A DNA stretch of 64,000 nt from Axinella damicornis (taxonomy: Eukaryota; Porifera; Demospongiae; Axinellida; Axinellidae). Of the stretch, positions 33,300 to 43,785 are shown in pieces; within the stretch, counting starts at the first letter, position 1, and each line of letters begins with the position of its first letter. A program made the translations under genes and the position numbers. The notes beneath the pieces were generated by a model that ran no database searches, was not told the origin of the DNA, and saw only the letters and a program-made list of their open reading frames with translations. The stretch covers positions 19,967,985 through 20,031,984 of the forward strand of contig OZ007507.1 of NCBI GenBank assembly GCA_963931865.1, written 5' to 3'.

Positions 33300-34554
33300 A
33301 AGGGGGAAGGAGGCTTCATTAATGCCTATACCTATATGTGTGCTCATATGTAGTCTCTACATTGATATCGAAATTAACCAAGGCCAGTTATGATTAGACC
33401 ATTGATTGATATGCCATGGCCACCAGAAGCAGCCTCAGTTCAGGTCACTTTCATAACCCAGGAATACTGTACCTTGGCACATTTTGGAAGTCATTTTCTA
33501 CCAAATACGACACATTATGACACATTATGTTGTGTCAATTAAGCCAAAATTGGCAGAAACAGCACTCCTGTTCTGTATGGTCACTGATGTGCCATTTCTG
33601 CCAAAAATGGGAGAATGAACCAAAATTGGCAGAAACAGCACTCCTGACCACACACAAGGGATGCAGAATGAAGCAAGCAAAGTGAAGTCTTGTCTTGTTT
33701 GCTACATGTACACTAGCTGCCACTTGTTGTGGAGGGCGTCCTGCATGCATAGTTTCATTCCCTGATTCCCAGGCCTTCTACACCTCCAGCATTTACAGTA
33801 TGCAAAGACTGATCAAAACTGGTGGTGTAGAAAGGCCTGCATGTAGGGTTGGGCACATTCTTTTGAAACCACCCATTATTCTCTTCCTGAATTCTGCCAT
33901 GTTGAATATATACATACACATAGTTATTAATCATTACATGTCATACATACACATATATTTATTAGTCATTATTCTCCGAGCTATTATTCTCCACACTTCC
34001 CAATACTAATTCATATAATGCAGACTTTACAGGACCACCAAAACATGTACAGGAACAAACGACACTTCACTCGTTTCTCTTTTTGCAAGGTAACATTACA
34101 GTACCTCAGGGAGTTTGTCTGTACTAGGCCTGTGTCTGCCGGCACTGCCATGTTGAATATATTCATACACATGAATGATGTCATACCCTATTTTCAGCCA
34201 ATAATTCTTTGGAAAGAAATACAGCCTATTATCCTAAAAGAAATAATGTACCCTACCTGCATGGGAACAATACTATGCAAGTAGTTATAGCGGACTAATA
34301 TGCTAGGTATCCTGGGATTCGCACCATTGTGATCAGCATAGATGAAGCATTCCAATGATGTCCATTTTGCTGTCAGTTGAATTTTAATCCAAAATCTGTG
34401 GATTATAATAATAATATAGCCTTTGGCCAACTGTGATTTTTACTAACTGAGATTAAAATCATTGTAAGGACATCATTTGAAAGCTAGCTCATGTTACATA
34501 CATATGTCCAGAAGAGAGAAGTCACTGAGTCTAGCTTGTAGTATTAATGTGTGT

Positions 34555-34585
<31 letters not shown>

Positions 34586-35644
34586 GTGAAACCCAGGTAC
34601 TTGCGTGTGACAGTTGCAGTTGCCTAACATACGAAATTAATGTTGGCAGAATCAGTCTTTGCAGTACTTCATATGTGTTCCAATAGCTATCTACTCAAGT
34701 GGCACACACACAGGATGTCACACCTTTAGATTATGTTTCGGTTTATGTATCCATGGTGAACAAAGATATACCTAGCTAGTGTATGTGTGGCATGAAGAGC
34801 ATGGAATCCTGGTAACGGCACAAATGGTTGACATATCCAAAGATATACACAGCACAATCATTCAGAGTCACATGGGACTTCAGAGGATAGAATGGAGTTG
34901 AGGTGCAATATACGAAGATGGTTGCAAGTCATATTAGTACATTATACCTTTACCGCGTTGGGATCCCATCCACATTTAAGGCCAAACCAGCTGCAGGTTT
35001 GACTAGAGGTGTTTAGGATGCAGCTACCATCGACGTGACATCTCTGCTGATGCGCATCGAACAGGGCGGCTATCGCATGTACTGTGTTCTTCCATATCCA
35101 AGGTGTGGGAGTGACTGCTTACCGTATATACAACATAATTATTATTGTGAAGCTGGAGAGGTGGGGCCAAATGTTACGAATACTAGGAAATAGCTGGAAA
35201 AAACAGCCGAAACAATAGCCATGATGTCTGTGAAGTACATAGATGGTGAGAACACACTGTTTCCTTGCGGTCATCTCGAAGCATGAAGTTTCCAAATGCA
35301 CTGCGCGTCCTGTTCTTGATGGGACTCTGAGGTCATGAAGAGGTGGAGCCAATGTTATGAATAGTTATGAAAAGTAGGAAATAGCCAAAATACAGCAAAA
35401 GGGAGCACCTTGACTTCAGTCAGTCGTCTGTCAGGCGAAAAATATTGAAATCTCCCCACATAGACCCTCATAAACCATCTAAATGGAGTCAAACAATAGC
35501 AAATAGCAAGAAACTGCTCTATGTGTACCTGACTGAAGTCTAGTCTGGCGCAGCCAGACCCGTGACGACTGACTGACGGACAAAACCGATTGCTTATAGT
35601 CAATAGTCAATAGTCAATATTTGACACGCCCACCAGGAGCACAG
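33300..35644. other. Copy B intron; no gene recognised
   Basis: Contains the imperfect repeat AACCAAAATTGGCAGAAACAGCACTCC (twice, about 33540-33650), a GT tract at 34550-34584 and CATACACATA-rich repeats at 33910-34170. No coding signal. Confidence 0.5.
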
Positions 35645-36061
35645 TAGGCCTGTCCATATTATTCTACTTTTTCTACCTATTATTCTATTCAGAATTTCCC
35701 CCCAAATGCTCCTATTATTCCCAAAGAGATTCCCAGAGAGATGCCCATTATTCCCATCAAAATTAGGGAAAGTGAGTCAAGTGACTTCAAAAACAATCAA
35801 CGATTGTATTGCAACATAATCGAGGTTTCAATATAGTCCTCAAGTGAAGAGGATTGTCGTTGAGTGAAGGAGTTCATAGTAGTTGACGGTAGTTGATGGT
35901 ACTTTTCTAACAAAAGTCATCACTGTACTGGGCTTCTATTAGAACATCTGACCTTCTTGACCTTTGTAAGGATTTGAAGCCCTATTAGGCTGGAATATTC
36001 TCTTATTCAAGTTGGTACCTATTATTCCCAAAATTATTCTCGAATAATATGGACAGGCCTA
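35645..36061. mobile_element. hAT-like MITE family M6, second copy
   Basis: A 417-bp element with perfect 20-bp ends TAGGCCTGTCCATATTATTC and GAATAATATGGACAGGCCTA, flanked by GAGCACAG at 35637-35644 and 36062-36069 (8-bp target duplication). The interior repeats CCTATTATTCCCAAA words like the 25.5 kb copy, but the ends have different sequence: TAGGCCTGTCCATA against TAGACTTGGGCGGA. Confidence 0.9.
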
Positions 36062-36479
36062 GAGCACAGCCGTACAAGTACAAACATGAAAGGGCATAGC
36101 CGCACAAGTAGTAGTACAAACATGAAAAACGACTAATAGCGGGTTGCGTGAAACAGGTTCTTCAGTCTAGTAAATTTCTGGAGCTGTAGTTCTGTGATTG
36201 AGGCTATCACTTCCCCCTCACTTCGCCCAGGCCCAATGAATCGGCGTGCTGTGTTAGCAGGTGATGTAGGAGTGAGTCTGGAGACACAGCCGGGCAGTCA
36301 TCACCACCAAGTGTGCAGGGATTGTATCCTTGACCCATCACTCTCACCACTGCCTGCATTCCTCTGGTGCAGCTGATCCCCAAGTCCGTGCAGGCATCCC
36401 ACACCTGCATGCGCGCGCGGGGTAAAAATTAGCTTTGCTGGGATTATAACTTACAGTATACAGAGGCATTTCTCAAACT

Positions 36480-38240
36480 TGTAGTGAATGTTTGTATCTC
36501 CAGGATGCAAGGGCGATCATGATCCAGTTGCTCACCCATTGGTAATATGGTCCATATGCTCTTGTAACAACAAGCTGGCTTGTGAATATTTGTATCTCCA
36601 TGGTCATAGGACCAAGGATCCCCCTACAACTCCAAGGATCCCATTGTTTTCCTTTAGCAACACATGAATATTTGCACCAAGAGGATATTGGTGATCAAGA
36701 TGCAGTTGGCCAACCCCATTGGTAAGAGGTGCATGCTCTTGTAAAAACAAACTTGTAGTGAATATTTTATCTCCATGGTTATGAGGAACATGATGATCCC
36801 CTTTACCCACCCCATGGATCCTCTCACCCACTCCATTGTTCTAGAATATTTGTACCAAGAGGATATTGGGGATCCAGTTACATGCATTGTGCATATGCCA
36901 ACAAGAATCACAGGTAGTGAATATCGGGAACATGAGGACCAGTACAGGACCAGTACACAGTGGCTCTAGTAACACATCATGAATATTTGTAATTAAAAAG
37001 GGCATTGGGGCTCAGGATATCCAGTTGCCCCGCCTCCACTGGTACATGGTGCAATGCTCTTGGAACAACGAACTTGTAGTGAATATTTGCATGGACCATC
37101 ACGAGGGTCATGAGGACCAGTTGCCCACTCCATTACTCTCTTGTAAGAATGGTGCTCTAAGAAATGTGTCTGGGATCAGGATCCATGCAGTTGTCTGCTC
37201 ACAACCTGTCTGCTCACAACCAGAAATGGGAATGATCCGGAACAAGAATGGGTGATAATCCTGAGCCAGAATGGGGATGATTCAGAACCAGAATGGGTGA
37301 TAATCCTGAGCCAGAATGGGGATGATTCAGAACCAGAATTGGTGATAATCCTGAACCTGAATGCGGATGATTCAGAACCAGAATGGGACAGAACCGGAAT
37401 GGTTGATAATCCTGAGCCAGAATGGGGATGATTCAGAACCAGAATGGGTGATAATCCTGAGCCAGAATGGGGATGATTTAGAACCAGAATGGTTGATAAT
37501 CCTGAGCCAGAATGGGGATGATTCAGAACCAGAATGGGTGATAATCCTGAGCCTGAATGCGGATGATTCAGAACCAGAATGGGTGATAATCCTGAGCCAG
37601 AATGCGGATGATTCAGAATCAGAATGGGTGATAATCCTGAGCCAGAATGCGGATGATTCAGAACCAGAATGGGGATAATCCTGAGCCAGAATGCAAATGA
37701 TTCAGAACCAGAATGGGGATAATCCAGAAACAGAATGGGTCAGAATGGGGATTATCTAGAACCAGAGTGCCCTTGCACCTTTTGACTATAGGCTGTCCAA
37801 GTGTCTATAGCCACACTCAAATGCCATACACATGAGGTTAATGTTACTGCAGGTTATAGGTTAACGCCCAAAGTTAATGGATGCTTACGTTCAACAGTAG
37901 AGGTCACTCTTATGGAAAGGTGTAGCCACAAGACTGTTAGCAAGTTTGATGCAGAGGTCAAATTTAATGCATTGCTATTGGAAGTTTCTGATGGATGTTT
38001 CAGTAGTGTGTTGAGTGGCTTTACACATTTGCAGACAGCATAATTATTCACACTTCTGTCATTCTTCTTGGATTGCATTTATTAGAAATGAAAATTGCAT
38101 CACTATTGTAACAGTGACAACAGCGTGCAGCCGTGCACTTTATTATGTGTAACCCTCTCTGTTAGCTAACAAATTTAGAAGCTGTGCACGTGTGTTCCTT
38201 AGAAGGATTGCTGTCTCTTGGAAGCTATTATAATATAAGT
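36480..38240. repeat. Segmental duplicate of 29.4-31.3 kb
   Basis: Shares the order of blocks with 29400-31290 (GAATATTTGTACCAAGAGGA, GTCATGAGGACCAGTTGCCC, ACTGTCTGCTCACAACC-like sequence and the CACGTGTGTTCCTTAGAAGG edge) but carries an expanded 45-bp minisatellite in the middle. Confidence 0.8.
37215..37765 (+). repeat. 45-bp minisatellite
   Basis: About twelve units, each GATGATTCAGAACCAGAATG followed by GGTGATAATCCTGAGCCAGA ATGGG, with exact 45-bp spacing at 37276, 37321 and so on. As 45 is a multiple of three, it stays open as a 15-residue repeat (DDSEPEWVIILSQNG), but unit losses change frame and no gene context exists. The homologous place at about 30830-30915 has only two to three units. 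Confidence 0.93.
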
Positions 38241-38960
38241 ATGTCACTCAATATTCCACCTGATCATCACATCCTATTGGATAGGCTTACGCATGTCTTT
38301 TCTCCCTTCCCATTCTCTCTTACAAGGTAATCAATAGTCATCATGAATAACTTCCATAAAGTTTATTGCCATGCTAGAAGTATGACAATGATTTGAAACC
38401 CTGATGGAATAAATATCCTGTCTTGATATATTGTTGTCTAATTATCTTGCATACCAACTTTAATATATAGTGAAGATTTTATTGCCCAATTAACTCTTAT
38501 TGTTCTATAGTGCACAAGTCTGTTGTGGTTGCAATGTTGAAGAAGCATAAATTACTGTTCAAGAGTGGCAAGTACCTGGCCTCATTCCATACAGCCTGGG
38601 AATGAGGCTAAGCAAGTAGCTACCTTACCTTATTCAACAATACTTATTATTGGCTGATAGGCCCGCCAATCATGATCACGACCATTGATCATTGTTATCC
38701 CACCAGACATACCATAACCCAGCAAACACTGCAAACACAGAAAAGTGTTAGTTTTGTTGTACTTATAGAAGCTTGTTTGAAGTTTACTGGTTGTGAATGA
38801 TGAGGTATGCACGAATGTATGAATGCAATGTAGGCAGACTTGTGAGGTTATGCTCACCTTGTTTTATGGAACAGCAATAGCTCCTTCAATTAGCAGCTGT
38901 GTGCATGTGTGTGCAGTAAATTAGCTACCATATTTGAGACTCAGTGAGTGGTTTTGCTGA
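38241..38960. other. Copy B intron; no gene recognised
   Basis: Contains one M5-type foldback (GGCCTCATTCCATACAGCCTGGGAATGAGGCT, about 38579-38610). Nothing else is named. Confidence 0.5.
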
Positions 38961-40732
38961 TTGGAATCAGTGAATGAACACACACCACACACACACACAC
39001 ACACACGCACACACACACACTCTCTCTCTCTCTCATGCTCACACAGGACTACCAGTCGGTTGTCAGCTCTCCCAGAGACAGACCGCCCCTCCTTCTTCGG
39101 TCTTCCTGCGAACATCAAGCGCTCCAGCCAGCGAACCATCAGCTCCCGCGTCATCTCGCAGCTGAAGGTGGTGACCAGGAGGGGAGATGTCGAGGGGAAG
39201 TTCGACTGAGAGACCTGGGCAGCCGAGCTCTCCCCTCTCCTCAACCTGTGGAAGAAACTGAACCAGGTAGGCCGTTTGATTTCACCACGCCTTAGTGTGT
39301 ATGTGTGTGAATAATCATCACACACTCGATTTTGATGTGTGTGTGATGTGACACCTTGTTTACTCCTCCTCCCTCCTCCCACCACTTCACAGGGCTCTGA
39401 GCTGATCAGCAAGCATGTTTCTCCCCCCTCGAACAGCATAGAGTCACCTGTTCTAGCGTTCGTTGCTCTGGAGCGCTACAATGCAGTCCGGTTGGCCCAG
39501 ACCGTCCACTCCAATCTAGCGGCTCTCAACCGTGTCCTGAGGGGCACCTCCCTCCTCACACCCAGCGTGCAGCAGCTGGCCAGGGCTCTCCTGAAACATG
39601 AGGTGTGTGTGTGTGTGTACGTGTGTGGTGTGGGATGTATATTCTCATGCCGCGCCAAGACCACATCCCTCCACAAGGGGGTGTGGTCTGGGCATGAGAC
39701 TATGGGATGTGTGTGACATAAGCCCACATTCTTATAATTCCCAGCTGCAATGGTTATTGCAAGGAATGTGCTTCATATTTGGTTAGGATTCGGCCAATCA
39801 GAAGGCTGTATCCAGTACTCAATGAGATCAGTGAGTGAAAGGATCACAGTATATGTGTCTGTGCAGGTCCCTCTGTCCTGGTGTGACCTCTGGGAGGGGC
39901 CTGATGACCCCACCCTCTACCTCCGCTCTCTTGAGGGCAAGGCCCTCGCCCTTGGGGCATGGGAGGAGAGGGGGCGTGCTGGTACGCTGCTGCAGGATGG
40001 TGCTCTGGACCTCGCAGAGCTCTTCCACCCTAACGCCTTTCTGAACTCCCTCAGACAGCAAACTGCACGGTAGGGCTGTCTGTCACACACACACACATGC
40101 ACACACATGCACACACATGCACGCACATGCACACACACATGCACGCGCGTGCACACACACACACATGCACACACACACACACATACACATGCATACATTA
40201 CACACTCAATCATATAAATGAAACGTGCATGCATTCAGACATAATATTATATACACCATGCCTGCATGAAGAACATTGTATGCACACATGAGATGATGTG
40301 TGTGCACAATGTGATCTGACACTGACAGTGATCACCTTGTCTTGCAGTGTGATGCAGTGCAGTATAGACACCCTCAAGTTTGTCTGCTCGTGGCACGGCA
40401 GAATTCCCGGAGCAATGTTATCCGTCAAAGTACAGTCTGTGAACTACCAACTGCAATCATTACTGCCGTTGACCACATACTTCTTATGTGTACTCGCATT
40501 CAGCAGAGGATTACATAATATGCACGCAATTGTAAGCCTCCAGTAATCCTTTGTCATCCCTGGTGGATGGTAATCAGTCATATGCATCACAGTAATCTCC
40601 AGTAATCTCTAGTAATCTCGTGGCAGATAAAACCCAGCTTGTTCCCTGGCCATTCCCATCACCTGTGTTTGGTCACTTGCAGTGTGCTGCAAACAATCAA
40701 ATACTGGCAGTGGGAATGGTCTATCAGAGAAC

Positions 40733-41370
40733 GCGGTAGCGTTCTCTATTTAGGGATGGCTAAGGAAATTTCAAAATACCATACTGATGCACCAGCAGGA
40801 AAACGGCCAAAGAAGCTACTACCCCCCAAACCAAGCACGCAGACAGAATGATACTGCCTAGCAGTTCACAAAAACACTCGCAAACGTACCTGAGAGTACG
40901 CGGTAGTCGAGAAACAAGTCGCTGTAAAATTCCGATTTCGTCATCTTCTTTCTTCTTCTTCTTCTTCTTCTTCTTTCTCATTGACTAGCATAGCTGGCTA
41001 ACAAAAGCATTTCCTGAGCTAGTTCACTCACAAAACAACATCGCTTTCGTCGTAGTAGCTCCTTTCGGCCCTTTTGACTACATACTCAATAACTGGCAGG
41101 AACGGCACTTCGCTGGCTACGATTCCGTGAACTTTGCTAGCACGAAGCCATTTTGATGCAACCAGAGGCCACGCGTGCCAATCGCGCATGCGCAGTTCAC
41201 ATGCAAACGCACATTGCATTCTTTTTGCTGGTGATGGCTGCATTTCGGGTATTTGCTGATCAGCTGAATCCTTGTGAATCCATCATCTGGTGCCTCACTA
41301 CCGCTGCGAGGAATTTCTACTAACCTGTTCTTGCCAAGATCTATCGTGACTTTCTTTTCATGACGTAACT
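40733..41370 (-). repeat. Repeat R1, reverse copy inside the last intron of DYNC2H1 copy B
   Basis: Reverse complement of about 2620-3262, ending in the same AGAGAACGC hairpin (about 40730-40752). It lacks the GCTA found in the other copy at 2875-2880. Confidence 0.85.
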
Positions 41371-41760
41371 ACAGCGGCTGCAGAACACTGCAGAACATGT
41401 ACCATTACTGACCAGAACTGTAAGTGAGGCTAGAGTTTTGGAATACTTGGAGCCATTGCAAGCACACGATGTGCATGACTGCCATCGAGCCCTCTGATCT
41501 GAATGCCCCACCCCCACGTCCGCAAAGGCAACAAGATAAACATTGATCACAACAGCAACATCAAAAATGCATGGAATACAATATCATTAGTGGAAATAGA
41601 AGGAAGCATCCCAGCCTGCTCAGTGCCCAGCAGGAGGTCCACATCCATCAAGAGGAACAAGGCTAACATGGCAATTAACATCTGGCTCAGTACCCCCATA
41701 CCCTTACCGTGAAGTTGTATGTACCATGACTATGAAGTTGCGCTCGAAAAAGTACACAAA

Positions 41761-42030
41761 CTAGAGGCAAAAAATTTTCTCCCAAAAATTAAAAAGGATT
41801 TAGTGATGGCCTGTCACATTCGGAATTATTCAATCTCCCGAAAAAGCTAACAAACAAGGACTCAGTCCCATCCCATCCCTAAATTCTACATTTTTCAATG
41901 GGATGGGACTGAGCCTGGTTAATGGCATTCTCCTTGTTTGTTAGCTTTTTCGGGAGTTTGAATAATTCCGAATGTGACAGGCCATCACTAAATCCTTTTT
42001 AATTTTTGGGAGAAAATTTTTTGCCTCTAG
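41761..42030. mobile_element. Foldback MITE family M1, second copy
   Basis: A 270-bp inverted repeat, CTAGAGGCAAAAAATTTTCT at the left and its complement at the right, 90 bp before the last exon of copy B. Copy A has no element at the corresponding place. Confidence 0.88.
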
Positions 42031-42888
42031 TAATCATAGGAACAAGGCTAGATAAATTGTGTCCCACTACACAATTTTCATCTTGTGAAATCGCATCAAC
42101 AACTTTATTGTCCCTCTAGATTGGTGATCTCCAGCTCGAAGGCTGCTCCTTCCAGGGCGGGAGACTCCTGGAGAACCAGCTGGACTCCCCCAGTGTTGTT
42201 GCCATGCCAACCTGCCTGGTTGCCTGGGTGAACAAGGACACCCCACCCCCGTACCCTGAGGCAGAGTGTGTCTTGCTGCCGATATACTCCAGTAGCGATC
42301 GAGACAAACTTGTTGCGTGTCTGGACGTGCCTTGTGGGGGGACCAAGAGTGAGTGGGTGCAGCTGTGTGGGGCAGCACTGTTCCTCAAGAACTGACATAT
42401 ACATACCTTATGTACTATTCTCTTCTCAATGTTCTCATGATTGTGTGAAGTGTGTAGTGCTTACTTACTTCATTGTACGACTTTTGTATAATAATGTTGT
42501 TGACATTTTGATACACGAGTCACAAAGTGCATGTGATCGAGTAATTGAGATGGTGGTGCAGTCACATACCATGACTGTTGTTGGATATCCCATTAGAAGT
42601 AACCAATATTCATATCATGAGGTATTTGATCTTTGAACTGTTTGAAGGGTGTGGCAGTCTGGAGAACCTGCATGCTGTTGGTGTTTTTTTCTGCGTTGGA
42701 TGTTTGTAGCCTGTCAGCTGTGGAACCTTAGCTATAAATTAATTTAACGACTGGTGACATGCATGGCATCAAACACACCATACAAAGCACCGGAACACTG
42801 GACACACATATGCTCACTGAGATGATGTGTGTGTGCACACAATATGATTGCATAGGCCATACTAACAGTGATCATCCTTGTCTTGCAG

Positions 42889-43376
42889 TGTGATGCAGTG
42901 CAGTATGGACACCCTCAAGTTTGTCTGTTCGTGGCACAGCAGAATAGCTACCTGGGGCAAAGCTCTCCGTCAAGGTAGTCTGTGAACCAGCTACCAACTG
43001 TTTGATAGCAATCATTATATTATTGCCATTGTCGTAGAGTATAATATTATAACAAGCACCCACCATGTAGCTATCATTGTGCCCACCCCCAGAGCATTTC
43101 TTCTCTAAGACATATCAACAACGTCACTAACGATATCGTGATGATGATTATTATCATCATAATATTGTCACTCTAGATTGGGGATCTCCAGCTTGAAGGT
43201 TGCTCCTTCCAGGGAGGGAGACTCCTGGAGAACCAGCTGGACTCCCCCAGTGTTGTTGCCATGCCAACCTGCCTGGTTGCGTGGGTGAACAAATACACCC
43301 CTTCCCCGTCCCTGAGGCAGAGTGCGTCTTGCTGCCAAGAGTGAGTGCATGGGTACAGCGCTTTTTCTCAAGAACT
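42889..43376 (+). pseudogene. DYNC2H1: DYNC2H1 last two exons, degenerate copy C
   Basis: Exon 42889-42974 is 86 nt instead of 82, with AGAATAGCTACCTGGGGCAA replacing AGAATTGCCGGAGCAA, which shifts the frame. The last exon begins at about 43177 (IGDLQLEGCSFQGGRLLENQ) but loses the PYPEAEC region in frame, has an internal deletion of about 80 bp and ends with a remnant of TTTTTCTCAAGAACTGA near 43376. Non-functional. Confidence 0.88.
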
Positions 43377-43525
43377 GACAAGTACTCCGTATACATAAAC
43401 AATGTGTGCAGTTATTTGTTTATTCTTGTGTGTAAGGTGTAGTTCACTTATGTACGACATAATATTATGTCTTCTGCAATCTTATGTGATTGACCTTTAA
43501 TTTGATCCACAAGTCACAATTTGTC

Positions 43526-43725
43526 NNNNNNNNNNNNNNNNNNNNNNNNNNNNNNNNNNNNNNNNNNNNNNNNNNNNNNNNNNNNNNNNNNNNNNNNNNN
43601 NNNNNNNNNNNNNNNNNNNNNNNNNNNNNNNNNNNNNNNNNNNNNNNNNNNNNNNNNNNNNNNNNNNNNNNNNNNNNNNNNNNNNNNNNNNNNNNNNNNN
43701 NNNNNNNNNNNNNNNNNNNNNNNNN
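43526..43725. other. Assembly gap, exactly 200 N
   Basis: A run of N from 43526 to 43725. A round 200 is a conventional placeholder for a gap of unknown size added during scaffolding, so order and orientation of the two sides are inferred and not sequenced through. Confidence 0.97.
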
Positions 43726-43785
43726 CGTACACTTACACACCCTCCACCTTCACCACACCCCTTCCACACCCTCCCACACCCTCAC

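Larger units (their letters stand above)
33077..42395 (+). pseudogene. DYNC2H1: DYNC2H1 3' region, copy B, broken by frameshifts and a stop
   Basis: Six exons are recognisable: 33077-33287 (WDFMHGLMENAVYG), 39047-39266 (DRPSFFGLPANIKRSSQ, LLNLWKKLNQ), 39393-39602 (ALERYNAVRLAQTVHSNLAA), 39867-40069 (LYLRSLEGKALALG), 40348-40429 (CSIDTLKFVCSWHGR), 42120-42395 (same C-terminus as copy A, TGA). The last four are open and phase-consistent. The first two are damaged. In 33077-33287 a base is missing after ENAVYG, four extra bases (GCTA) sit at about 33162, and the frame changes again before SIWPISTG. In 39047-39266 the frame shifts between DYQSVV and LPETDRPSFFG, and codon 39207-39209 is TGA where vertebrates have Arg (KFD-R-E-W). 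CGA to TGA is a single transition. It cannot make a full protein unless these are assembly errors. Confidence 0.85.

Noticed and set aside
39960..40069. Copies A and B as two working DYNC2H1 genes
   Set aside because: Although these exons are both open, copy B upstream exons carry frameshifts and a stop, so only copy A is a candidate functional gene.
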